Of a stretch of 64,000 bases of DNA, positions 1-7,293 are shown one piece after another. A model generated the notes under the pieces. The model ran no database searches. It worked only from the letters and a program-made list of their open reading frames with translations, and had not been told where the DNA came from. The stretch spans positions 1 to 64,000 of the forward strand of contig NZ_BAVZ01000004.1 of the NCBI RefSeq assembly GCF_000576305.1. The letters are read 5' to 3'. The position numbers and the translations under genes are program-made. Positions within the stretch are counted from its first letter, which is position 1; the number at the start of each line of letters is the position of its first letter. This stretch comes from Paenibacillus pini JCM 16418 (GTDB taxonomy: Bacteria > Bacillota > Bacilli > Paenibacillales > Paenibacillaceae).

Positions 1-7
1 AAAAAAC

Positions 8-109
8 ATGAAGTTTACATCTGATTTCAAAAACATTTCCTTTTCTATCGTAATAAATGGGCACTATACTCAAGCACTAATCAATGGATATATCAGACAA
101 AAATTCTAA
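8..109 (+). other. Short in-frame segment upstream of the first complete gene, possibly its lost N-terminus
   Basis: An ATG at 8 opens 33 codons ending at TAA 107-109, in the same frame as the gene that follows; the frame also stays open back to the window edge. After the stop, the downstream frame is open at once from 110, well before the first ATG at 164. The peptide (ending NGYIRQKF) followed by SRPDEVF reads like one continuous phage connector protein. It may therefore be one gene broken by a nonsense or indel error, or the end of a separate upstream gene. This is inference only. Confidence 0.35.
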
Positions 110-163
110 AAAATAATATCTAGACCTGATGAAGTTTTTAAAGCAGGTGATCATATAGTCTGG

Positions 164-1117
164 ATGGAAAACGACTGGCTTATTACTGAGATGGATGATA
201 ATCAAGAGATATACTGCCGTGGTAAGATGTCTAAATGTCCATCTTCTCTTAAATGGCAAGATCAATATGGATACATTCATGAAACATGGTTTGCTTACAT
301 TTCTGATACTATGAGTAATTCTGGTATTAAAGAAGACCGTGTTATGAAGTTAGATAATGAACGTCGAAATATAATCTTTCAAAATAATGATCATACAATT
401 TCGTTTGATAAAGAGAAACGGTTTATATTTGACAGGCGTACTTGGAAAATTACAGATATAGATAGGCTTGATCCCCATTTAATTACTGCCGTGTTAGAAG
501 TTACTCCAACTGATAGCGTAAAAGATAATACATCATTGCGTGTTGCTGATTATGTTAATCCTAACTATGAAATTACAGTAGATAAAATAAGTGTTTTACT
601 GAAACCTTCTGAATCTTACCAACTACATACAGAAGTAAAAAACAACGGAATCACTCTTATTAATCCTATCCTCTCCTTCTCATCATCTGATCAATCTATA
701 TGTACAGTAGATAATGACGGTTTAATATCATCTGTATCCGAAGGATCAGTTGTGATAACAGTAAATTATAAAGAATCGTACAAACGGATTACTGTAGTTG
801 TCAATAGTAAAGATTCACACAAACTTACAGTAGATATATTCGACAATTCTACAACTAATAAATTTATCATCACCAAGTCTAAATCTAAAGAATTTACATG
901 TGTCTTCAAGGGCAATGGTCAAAGTATTGTTTCAGAGGCTTGGTTTAGCTTAACTGATGTCAATGGTAACCCGACTAACCTTGCCACAATTACTTCTCAA
1001 TCGAATAACTCATGCATTGTGCGTGGAGATAATATCGGATACGTGTTAATGAATGTAGCTAGTGCTGATAAGACCATTATTAATTCAAAACAAATACAAG
1101 TTAAATCTGCAATTTAG
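164..1117 (+). CDS. Phage head-tail connector-like structural protein with C-terminal Ig-like domain
   Basis: The 317-residue product has an N-terminal part of the type found in head-closure/connector proteins of Bacillota siphophages (motifs GKMSKCPSSLKW and RFIFDRRTWKITDID). From about residue 135 a bacterial Ig-like (Big_2) domain follows, seen in the typical pattern of SSSDQSICTVDNDGLI followed by GSVVITVNYK. The last ~90 residues look like a further beta-sandwich. Ig-like domains on virion proteins are often adhesive decorations. The ATG at 164 has no good ribosome binding site and the frame is open upstream to 110, so the true start may be further left. The virion role is inferred from its place just before the tail genes. 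Confidence 0.55.
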   Translation: MENDWLITEMDDNQEIYCRGKMSKCPSSLKWQDQYGYIHETWFAYISDTMSNSGIKEDRVMKLDNERRNIIFQNNDHTISFDKEKRFIFDRRTWKITDIDRLDPHLITAVLEVTPTDSVKDNTSLRVADYVNPNYEITVDKISVLLKPSESYQLHTEVKNNGITLINPILSFSSSDQSICTVDNDGLISSVSEGSVVITVNYKESYKRITVVVNSKDSHKLTVDIFDNSTTNKFIITKSKSKEFTCVFKGNGQSIVSEAWFSLTDVNGNPTNLATITSQSNNSCIVRGDNIGYVLMNVASADKTIINSKQIQVKSAI

Positions 1118-1123
1118 GAGTGA

Positions 1124-1606
1124 GTGAAACTGAGTAAATTAGAGAACTTAAGTAAAGACAAAGCTACAATAATGCTCAAGTTGGCTGACTCCCAGAATCT
1201 TTGCAAAGCATTGTATTATTCTGAAGATAATTTCTTGGATCAGCCAGACATTGAAGATACATCCGTTCTGTTTTATGACAAGATTTTTCCTTATAATAGA
1301 GTACCTGACGTTCAAACAGATAAAAACTCTTATATAACAATGGGTTTTAGGGATTACAGAAAAACAAGTAATAAAATGTTTAAGTCTGGTTATTTATACA
1401 TCTATGCATTTACTCACAGGGACAAGGTAAAAACTGATCACGGCTTTCTTAGATATGATTTTATGATCTCTGAAATAGATAAATTGCTGAATAACAGCCG
1501 TGGGATTGGATTTGGAAAATTAGAATTTTATAAAATGGATGAATTTTATATTAACACAGACTATATTGGACTGTATATCGTTTATAAGGTTTGTGATCAA
1601 AATTGA
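1124..1606 (+). CDS. Phage tail-completion-like structural protein
   Basis: The 160-residue protein has no family I can name with certainty. Its size and place, after a connector and before the tail tube, match small tail-completion or tail-terminator proteins of siphophages. It starts with GTG six bases after the previous stop; a GGAG stands only a few bases upstream, so the start is approximate. The next gene starts on a TTG that overlaps this stop codon, which suggests translational coupling in one late operon. Confidence 0.5.
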   Translation: MKLSKLENLSKDKATIMLKLADSQNLCKALYYSEDNFLDQPDIEDTSVLFYDKIFPYNRVPDVQTDKNSYITMGFRDYRKTSNKMFKSGYLYIYAFTHRDKVKTDHGFLRYDFMISEIDKLLNNSRGIGFGKLEFYKMDEFYINTDYIGLYIVYKVCDQN

Positions 1607-2328
1607 ATAATCTTATTTCAGAAGATATTGAGGCTAAACTATTAGCTAATCTTCCTATTGATATTGGGAATGGTTTGCTATACTATCCTACTCCATTTAT
1701 AAAGGCAGTGGACATTGGGCTCTCTACCTATAACCTTTATGTCTCTCTATTTTTAATTGACAAAACCTCAATAAATAAGGCCATAGATGATCGAATAACC
1801 AACTTCGATATATTTTATGCAAACTGCTACCATGATACTGAGTTTAAAGATGCCGCGTTCTCTGCGTTGCGTCTTTTTTTCATGGAAGAGCCTGAAATGT
1901 ATGAGGATATAGAAGGGGTTTCTATAATATTCCCTAGCAATGGCTTAATTCTTAATTTTAAAAACTTTGACAATTTTCAGCTTATATTGAAGACTGTTCA
2001 CCATCTTAAAACTAATAATAAACCAGAGTTTAACCCTAAAGACTCACGAGCACAAGCAATGATAGATTTGATCCTTAAACAAAGAAAACAACAACCAACA
2101 CCAAAGGAAAAAATGACCTTAGTTAGTATTGTTTCAGGCCTTTCATGGAAGTCTAATGGGGTTTCTATAAAAGAAATTCTTGATTTAAATATCTATCAAA
2201 TTTACAATGGTTTTTTTACTACTAACAATATTGACAACTACCATCACACCTTATCCGCTATCTATGCAGGAACAATTGACAGTAAAAATATTAAAATGGC
2301 TGATATGCATTGGGCTAACAAACCATAA
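1603..2328 (+). CDS. Phage structural or assembly protein, function unknown
   Basis: The 241-residue acidic protein has no signal peptide or membrane segment. The TTG start overlaps the TGA of the preceding gene (TTGA), so translation is probably coupled. It ends with KMADMHWANKP, a tail I associate with phage proteins located just before the tail tube gene, but I cannot assign a function. By position it could be a tail assembly or neck protein. Confidence 0.5.
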   Translation: MNNLISEDIEAKLLANLPIDIGNGLLYYPTPFIKAVDIGLSTYNLYVSLFLIDKTSINKAIDDRITNFDIFYANCYHDTEFKDAAFSALRLFFMEEPEMYEDIEGVSIIFPSNGLILNFKNFDNFQLILKTVHHLKTNNKPEFNPKDSRAQAMIDLILKQRKQQPTPKEKMTLVSIVSGLSWKSNGVSIKEILDLNIYQIYNGFFTTNNIDNYHHTLSAIYAGTIDSKNIKMADMHWANKP

Positions 2329-2347
2329 AAAATGGAGTGAATTATTA

Positions 2348-3115
2348 ATGACAACACCAAATATCTGGGCAATTAAAGAAGTAGCACTTGCTACATTTTA
2401 TGATTTAAAAACTGGTAAAGCAAAAGTACAACTACCGAATTTGAAGACTGCTGGGATTGAAAATAGTGGTGAAACAAAATACTCACAAGGTGGTCGAGGA
2501 AATACTAAAGTAGTTGGGTTCTCTGGGAATCGTGGAGGTAAAGTAACTCTTCAAGACTGCGTATTTACCAATGAAGTAATTGCAATGATGACTGGAAATG
2601 ATATTAAAACAGGAGTTAAAAATATTGTACAACGTCAAGAGTTAAAAGTTAACATGAACAAAGCTATTTTAGATTATACGCCTGTAGAAGCATCCAATGG
2701 TCTTATCAGTGTATATATTTTGAACCCTGATGGTACTCATGGTGAAGAAATTACATTTACTACTGGAACAGTAGCAGCAACAAAATATACTTTAGCTGCA
2801 AAGACACTAACCTTCTTCGCTACTGAGTTACCCGATGGTACAGATATCGTTGCTTATTACAGAGTTGCTACAGATTCCACTGCTAAGACTATAACAGTTT
2901 CTACGGATAAGTTTGCTGGCTCATATAAAGTCATTCTTGACTGCCTAGTTCGTGATACGGTTAATGAAGAAGACTATGCGGCTCAAATTGAAATTTTTAA
3001 GGCGAAAATGGAAGATAACTGGAAAATAGACACAAGTGCAGATGGAGATCCTTCTGTGTTTGATATTCCATTAGAAATCCTTAAGCTTCTAGGGGCACTA
3101 AGACCTATGAAATGA
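2348..3115 (+). CDS. Major tail tube protein (putative)
   Basis: The 255-residue product is rich in beta-strand. It has a central segment with the repetitive T/V pattern of an inserted Ig-like or decoration region (about residues 100-190), between N- and C-terminal parts resembling tail tube proteins (GNRGGKVTLQDCVFTNEV near the N-terminus, EDYAAQIEIFKAKMEDNW near the C-terminus). The ATG at 2348 is preferred over an upstream ATG at 2207 because ATGGAGTGA lies about 10 bases ahead and the longer form would run far into the previous gene. It precedes the chaperone and tape measure genes, as tail tube genes do. A terminator follows it. Confidence 0.6.
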   Translation: MTTPNIWAIKEVALATFYDLKTGKAKVQLPNLKTAGIENSGETKYSQGGRGNTKVVGFSGNRGGKVTLQDCVFTNEVIAMMTGNDIKTGVKNIVQRQELKVNMNKAILDYTPVEASNGLISVYILNPDGTHGEEITFTTGTVAATKYTLAAKTLTFFATELPDGTDIVAYYRVATDSTAKTITVSTDKFAGSYKVILDCLVRDTVNEEDYAAQIEIFKAKMEDNWKIDTSADGDPSVFDIPLEILKLLGALRPMK

Positions 3116-3213
3116 CTATTTATGACGAGGGCGCACTGTCAAAGCTTTAGGAGTCTTTCTATCAGCGACACAATACATAGAATTATAAGGAAGACTAAGA
3201 TTTCAAAACAATA

Positions 3214-3252
3214 GTTGGCTACTCACTAAAGAGTGGTCAACTTTCTATTTTT
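3214..3252 (+). terminator. Rho-independent terminator after the tail tube gene
   Basis: An 11-bp stem (GTTGGCTACTC with GAGTGGTCAAC, using two G-U pairs) around ACTAAA is followed by TTTCTATTTTT. It separates the tail tube gene from the recombinase/nuclease pair. Confidence 0.75.
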
Positions 3253-3295
3253 AGGGCATTTTCTAAAGCCTTCTTCTAAGTAAGAGAGTTATATA

Positions 3296-3319
3296 AAGTG
3301 TCTTTAGACACATTTTTTT
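3296..3319 (+). terminator. Second, weaker hairpin with T-tract
   Basis: GTGTC-TTTA-GACAC is followed by a run of seven T. The stem is only five base pairs and AT-flanked, so termination may be partial. It lies just upstream of the recombinase gene. Confidence 0.45.
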
Positions 3320-3381
3320 AATAAGATGAAATGGATGTTTTATGCACAGGTGTTGTTTTGAGTTAGGAAGGAATGATTTAA

Positions 3382-4386
3382 GTGAGTGAAATTAATAAAA
3401 ATATGTTAAGAAATATTGCAGAAAAGCTAACACCTATTGATGACGAGAAGTGGCAAATGGTAAACGAGGACTATCGTAGTCTAGTTGAAGAGTACATCTC
3501 AGTACAGGAACATAGCCCTAAAACAAAAGAACAATACAAATCAGGTTTAAGGCAATTTGGATATTATGTTTTTAAAAATATGAATAATAAGCCATTTCAT
3601 AAAATCTCTAAACGTGATTTTCTAAGGTACATAAGCTTTCTACGTGAAACAAGAAAAATGTCTTCAAGTGGTATTAATCTAAAAAAAGCCTGTGTCTCTA
3701 GTCTTTGCAACTATATAGAGAATGTAGTCGCTGATGATGATGATAACTATAAAACGTTCCGTAATTTTACCCGTGGTCTCCCTGCTGTTACAAAAAATCA
3801 TGTATTCCATAAGGTCAAAATAAGTAAAGATGACTATGACTTAATAATGAAAACACTAATCGATGATGAAAATTATTTGGGTGCTGCTTGGGTAGCGTTT
3901 GCTTTTAATGTTGGGGCACGGAGAGCTGAGATTCCTCAATTCAAAGCTGAAATAGCCAAGTATCCGATTCCTGAAGGAAGCAATTATGTTATGTCTCATA
4001 TCATACGCTTAAAAGGTCGTGGAGAGGATGGAAAACAAGAACCGTATATGATTAATGAAGAAGCATTAAAGTATATTAATTTATGGTTTGAAAAAAGAGG
4101 ATATGAACATGATTATATATTTACAGTAAAGTACGGAGGCCAAATAAGTCCTATTTCTGAATCTTGGACAAATGATTTCTGCAAAGAAACATTATCAAAT
4201 ATATTGAACAGAAGAATTAATCCTCATCTATTCAAAGCTTCTTGCGTCACATATTTGCTTGAAGTTAAAAAGATACCCATTGAACTAGTTTCAAAATTCG
4301 TTGCACATCATGAGAATATAGCCACTACTATCGCACACTATGACTTACGGGATTTTGCTGAAGAAAAGAACAAAATATTCGGATGA
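3382..4386 (+). CDS. Tyrosine recombinase / phage integrase-fold protein
   Basis: The 334-residue protein has an N-terminal SAM-like core-binding domain (about 30-135; SPKTKEQYKSGLRQFGYYV) and a catalytic domain. The first catalytic arginine is in VGARRAEIP. The usual HxLR box reads PHLFKAS, so its arginine is replaced by lysine. The last box is FVAHHENIATTIAHY, with the candidate nucleophile Tyr in HYDLRD. It sits in the middle of the tail operon, far from the visible attachment junction, so it is unlikely to be the prophage integrase in the usual layout. It may drive mobility of its own cassette or act as a DNA-binding protein with a recombinase fold, as reported for the SPbeta repressor MrpR. 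The GTG start has GGAAGGA upstream. Its stop overlaps the next start (ATGA). Confidence 0.75.
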   Translation: MSEINKNMLRNIAEKLTPIDDEKWQMVNEDYRSLVEEYISVQEHSPKTKEQYKSGLRQFGYYVFKNMNNKPFHKISKRDFLRYISFLRETRKMSSSGINLKKACVSSLCNYIENVVADDDDNYKTFRNFTRGLPAVTKNHVFHKVKISKDDYDLIMKTLIDDENYLGAAWVAFAFNVGARRAEIPQFKAEIAKYPIPEGSNYVMSHIIRLKGRGEDGKQEPYMINEEALKYINLWFEKRGYEHDYIFTVKYGGQISPISESWTNDFCKETLSNILNRRINPHLFKASCVTYLLEVKKIPIELVSKFVAHHENIATTIAHYDLRDFAEEKNKIFG

Positions 4387-5504
4387 ATAAATTAGATAAA
4401 CTAAAGCTTGAAAAGGTATCGAATTATTCCACAGATGATAGAAATACATATAAGGATGTAGATGCCTATATCTATGCTTTATCGGATGATAATTTAAGAG
4501 TTATAAAACGTCGAAATTCTCTACCAGCAAGATTTTTTAGATCTAATCCATATACATTTGACAACATTAAGTTATATCTTAAAAATAAAACTATTGGAAT
4601 TGAATTAATTAGCACAGAAGCAAAAAATGGAATGGAACCATTAGAATTCAAATGCATTATTCATGGGCTATTTAATAAAAGTTGGAACGAAATTAAAAAT
4701 GGTCAATTTTGTCCTCAATGCGGTCGTAATAAAGGAAGCGAAGCAAGAAAGAACCTTTATGTAGATGTTGTATCTGCTTTTAAGGCTAAAAATCTGAAGC
4801 TTATATCTAAAGAATACGTCAATAACGAAAGCGACTTGTCATATATATGCTTAAAGCACCAAGACAGAGGGATTCAAAAAATAACTTGGGGAAACTTTAT
4901 TTCTCAAAAGGGTTGCAGATTTTGCAGTAAAGAAAATACTGTTAAAAAACAAACAAAATCAAATACCAAATTTGAGAGTGAATTATTTTTAGTGCATGGC
5001 AATAAGTATGATATGCAAAGTCAATATATCAATTCTAAAGTAAAAGTTCAGGTGTATTGTACGGATTGTTTAACTTTATTTTCAGCTAAGCCCAACCATT
5101 TATTAAATGGACATATGGGATGTTCTTGTAAGTCCACGTCTTTGGGTGAAGATAGAATAAGATCCTATTTAAATTTTAAAAAGATAAAGTATCAACAACA
5201 ATTTCGATTTGACGACTGTAAAAATAAAAAACCACTTCCCTTCGACTTTGCTGTATTTTCAGAAATAGACAACCTTATATTCTTGATTGAATTTAATGGT
5301 AAACAGCATTATAAAAATACTGGATGGTCGAGTAATCCTTTAAAGTCAGATGAGTATTATAAGAAACAAATATATAATGATTCAATAAAAATAGACTATT
5401 GTAAAAGAAACAACTTGAAGTTAATTGTAATCCCTTATTGGGATATAAATAAAATAGATAATATTCTAAATAATGAAATAGAAAAATTTGATTTTATGCA
5501 GTAA
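4383..5504 (+). CDS. Zinc-finger VSR-like PD-(D/E)XK nuclease, probable free-standing homing endonuclease
   Basis: The 373-residue protein has three zinc-finger-like repeats, each with a C-x2-[H/C] pair and a later C-x(1-2)-C pair: FKCIIHGLF...CPQCG (about 96-122), YICLKHQD...CRFCS, and VYCTDC...CSC (about 220-250). A C-terminal nuclease domain follows, with GEDRIRSYL, the acidic PFDFAVF and IEFNGKQHY, matching a VSR-like restriction-endonuclease fold. This layout is typical of phage homing endonucleases of the EDxHD/VSR type. It overlaps the recombinase by 4 bp and its codon use is strongly AT-biased. A target in the neighbouring tail genes is inferred. Confidence 0.7.
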   Translation: MNKLDKLKLEKVSNYSTDDRNTYKDVDAYIYALSDDNLRVIKRRNSLPARFFRSNPYTFDNIKLYLKNKTIGIELISTEAKNGMEPLEFKCIIHGLFNKSWNEIKNGQFCPQCGRNKGSEARKNLYVDVVSAFKAKNLKLISKEYVNNESDLSYICLKHQDRGIQKITWGNFISQKGCRFCSKENTVKKQTKSNTKFESELFLVHGNKYDMQSQYINSKVKVQVYCTDCLTLFSAKPNHLLNGHMGCSCKSTSLGEDRIRSYLNFKKIKYQQQFRFDDCKNKKPLPFDFAVFSEIDNLIFLIEFNGKQHYKNTGWSSNPLKSDEYYKKQIYNDSIKIDYCKRNNLKLIVIPYWDINKIDNILNNEIEKFDFMQ

Positions 5505-5540
5505 AAATAATAAAAATTAATCAATCTATTGTCACAAACC

Positions 5541-5566
5541 AACCTTTTCTCTAAAAGGGTTTTTTC
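5541..5566 (+). terminator. Terminator after the recombinase/nuclease pair
   Basis: AACCTTTT-CTCT-AAAAGGGTT with one bulged base is followed by TTTTTT. It closes the two-gene cassette before the tail chaperone gene. Confidence 0.65.
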
Positions 5567-5601
5567 ATTTATTTTAATAAAAAATATAGGGAGATGTATA
5601 T

Positions 5602-6093
5602 ATGACTCAACAAAAAAAGTTAACACTTATTGATCTAAATAGATTTGAAAAGGAATTAGACAAGACAAAGAAAATTAGCATCCTAGATAATAAGTACGAA
5701 GTTAATATTCACACTACTTTTAAAGACTCAGACATTGAAGACTTACTTCATGACTTTCGTACAATTATTGAAAAACTATCAAATACTCAGAATGTAGAAC
5801 TTAGAAATGTTTATTCAATTTACTTAACTCTAATTCTTAGACAATTTACTGATATTCCTATTACTGAAGAGAATGAAATTGTTGAACTAATTAGAATTTC
5901 AAAAGTACTAAAAAACAAAGGAATTACCAATGAGGTGTTTAATGAAATTCCACAAGATCAACTTGATTATTTGACCCAAAAGGTTAAGAAATCGTCTGAT
6001 GCATTAAATCAACTTCTTAAGGATACTGAGGTGGAAAATGGATATACAGAACCCAAAGCAGTTGGAAGCGATTCTGAAAAAGAAAGTAGCTAG
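5602..6093 (+). CDS. Tail assembly chaperone-like protein (putative)
   Basis: The 163-residue, mostly helical acidic protein sits between the tail tube and tape measure genes, where siphophages carry the gpG-type chaperone. It starts at an ATG after GGGAGATG. The next frame overlaps its end by 56 bp. I see no convincing -1 slippery heptamer there, and the second gene has its own start and ribosome binding site, so a gpG/gpGT frameshift is not supported. The assignment rests mainly on position. Confidence 0.5.
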   Translation: MTQQKKLTLIDLNRFEKELDKTKKISILDNKYEVNIHTTFKDSDIEDLLHDFRTIIEKLSNTQNVELRNVYSIYLTLILRQFTDIPITEENEIVELIRISKVLKNKGITNEVFNEIPQDQLDYLTQKVKKSSDALNQLLKDTEVENGYTEPKAVGSDSEKESS

Positions 6094-6469
6094 CGCACTA
6101 CTTATAGATGTGGCTAATACTACAAAAAACACCATGAAGGAAAAGATGGATGATGAGGTTTATATACCTTATACACCAAAGATGTATGAACGAGAAAAAA
6201 GCCATGGTGGATTAACCGACGATAGGAATATTCTTGTTAACTTAATCAATGAAACCACACTATCTGTAGAAAGCCATCGTATGGATGAAGAGAGAAATGT
6301 TAGTGAAATTGTGGAGTCTGGTAAAGGCTATCAATATGACTTCCCTTTCAATGGCGTTCCAAGACCATTTACTGAAGCTACTAGGGAAGAGCTCCTTAAC
6401 ACAGGCATTCATACTGCTTCACTTTATCGAGGGTTAAAGAGGCAAGGACTTACAGTAGAAGTTAAATAA
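6038..6469 (+). CDS. HK97 gp10-like / small phage structural protein
   Basis: The 143-residue protein ends with PRPFTEATREELL...LYRGLKRQGLTVEV. That pattern is characteristic of small phage proteins of the HK97 gp10/tail-completion group, where a mature particle contact is predicted near the C-terminus. The ATG at 6038 is preceded by GAGGTGG at normal distance, inside the end of the chaperone-like gene (overlap 56 bp). It is placed later in the operon than usual. Function is inferred from the C-terminal pattern only. Confidence 0.5.
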   Translation: MDIQNPKQLEAILKKKVASALLIDVANTTKNTMKEKMDDEVYIPYTPKMYEREKSHGGLTDDRNILVNLINETTLSVESHRMDEERNVSEIVESGKGYQYDFPFNGVPRPFTEATREELLNTGIHTASLYRGLKRQGLTVEVK

Positions 6470-6500
6470 AAGAGACCTTAGAAATAGGTCTCTTTATGTT
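6468..6500. terminator. Bidirectional terminator between structural gene and lipoprotein gene
   Basis: The stem AAAGAGACCT / AGGTCTCTTT has a 7-base loop. T-rich sequence lies on both outer sides, so it can stop the late tail transcript and the convergent lipoprotein transcript. Confidence 0.75.
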
Positions 6501-6501
6501 T

Positions 6502-7101
6502 TTAATTTTGAATTGTAGTAAGTCTTCCATCTGAAAAGTATAAGTAATTATTACTTCCATAGACCCATTGCTCATCAACACCTGTTGCTGTTGTTGTTTT
6601 ATATACTTTTTTCGGTTTACCCCAAGATGATTTCAATACTTGATCTTTACTCATTCCGATAGTTACACCTGATTTGCTCTCAGGTTCTGCCTTTATAGCT
6701 TTGGCCTTTGGTTCTAAGTATGCTATTTTATAGTCGATTTCTTCTTGATTAATAATACCATCAATCGGTAATAATTCTTTATAGCGGTTGTATGAGTTTA
6801 GATAATATCCATCTCTTTCCGATTCAGCAGCTAGAGAATATGTTAACAAATTAAATTCCATTTGTTCTTCTTGGGGAATTGATTCTATTTTTACTTCACC
6901 CCAATCACCATATTTAGCAGTAAGATCATCATCAATAATATTAGCACTCTCTCTAAATTTACCCTCGCTAATAAGTTGAATTGCCTTATCATTAATAGAT
7001 TCTTCTACCTTAGCTTCTTTAACAGGTGAAGGGGAAGAACATCCTGAAATAACTATTGCTAATAGTAGGAGATAAGCACCATTTAATAATTTTTTGAACA
7101 T
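6502..7101 (-). CDS. Prophage-encoded lipoprotein (moron), possible superinfection exclusion factor
   Basis: The 199-residue protein starts at 7101 (AGGAGACATATTC before the ATG); a longer frame to 7158 lacks a ribosome binding site. A lipoprotein signal peptide ends in the lipobox VISGC, so it should be anchored outside the membrane by a lipidated Cys near residue 21. A helical region (about 30-135) is followed by a small SmpA/BamE-like fold (GVTIGMSKDQVLKSSWGKP near 142, then EQWVYGSNNYLYFSDGRL). It lies on the reverse strand within rightward tail genes and has terminators on both sides, the usual layout of a moron expressed from the prophage. Phage lipoproteins of this kind can block DNA entry of related phages; that role is inference here. 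Confidence 0.7.
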   Translation of the reverse strand: MFKKLLNGAYLLLLAIVISGCSSPSPVKEAKVEESINDKAIQLISEGKFRESANIIDDDLTAKYGDWGEVKIESIPQEEQMEFNLLTYSLAAESERDGYYLNSYNRYKELLPIDGIINQEEIDYKIAYLEPKAKAIKAEPESKSGVTIGMSKDQVLKSSWGKPKKVYKTTTATGVDEQWVYGSNNYLYFSDGRLTTIQN

Positions 7102-7129
7102 GAATATGTCTCCTATCTGAAGAACATCA

Positions 7130-7158
7130 ATTATAAAGCTAATGGGAATTAATATCAT
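7130..7158 (-). promoter_or_regulatory. Possible promoter of the lipoprotein gene
   Basis: On the reverse strand a perfect TATAAT lies at 7130-7135, about 30 bases before the start codon. The matching -35 region (ATGATA at 7153-7158 with 17-bp spacing) is poor. An own promoter is expected for a moron, but this assignment is weak. Confidence 0.35.
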
Positions 7159-7193
7159 AAATATAAAGTAATTCTATATTTAGTAGGTGAAAC

Positions 7194-7225
7194 AGTCAAC
7201 ATCTAATAGGGTGTTGGCTTTTTTG
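7194..7225 (+). terminator. Terminator upstream of the tape measure gene
   Basis: GTCAACA and TGTTGGC can pair (one G-U) around a 10-base loop and are followed by TTTTTTG. Together with the hairpin at 6468 it insulates the lipoprotein gene on both sides. Confidence 0.6.
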
Positions 7226-7293
7226 TTTGCTACTACCCACGGAAGTATCAATTGTCACTTCCTTTTTTATCATATGAAAGGAAGTGAACACAT

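Noticed and set aside
5990..6100. Programmed frameshift between the tail chaperone-like gene and the overlapping frame
   Set aside because: No convincing slippery heptamer was seen, and the second frame has its own ATG with a good ribosome binding site and a distinct small-protein ending.
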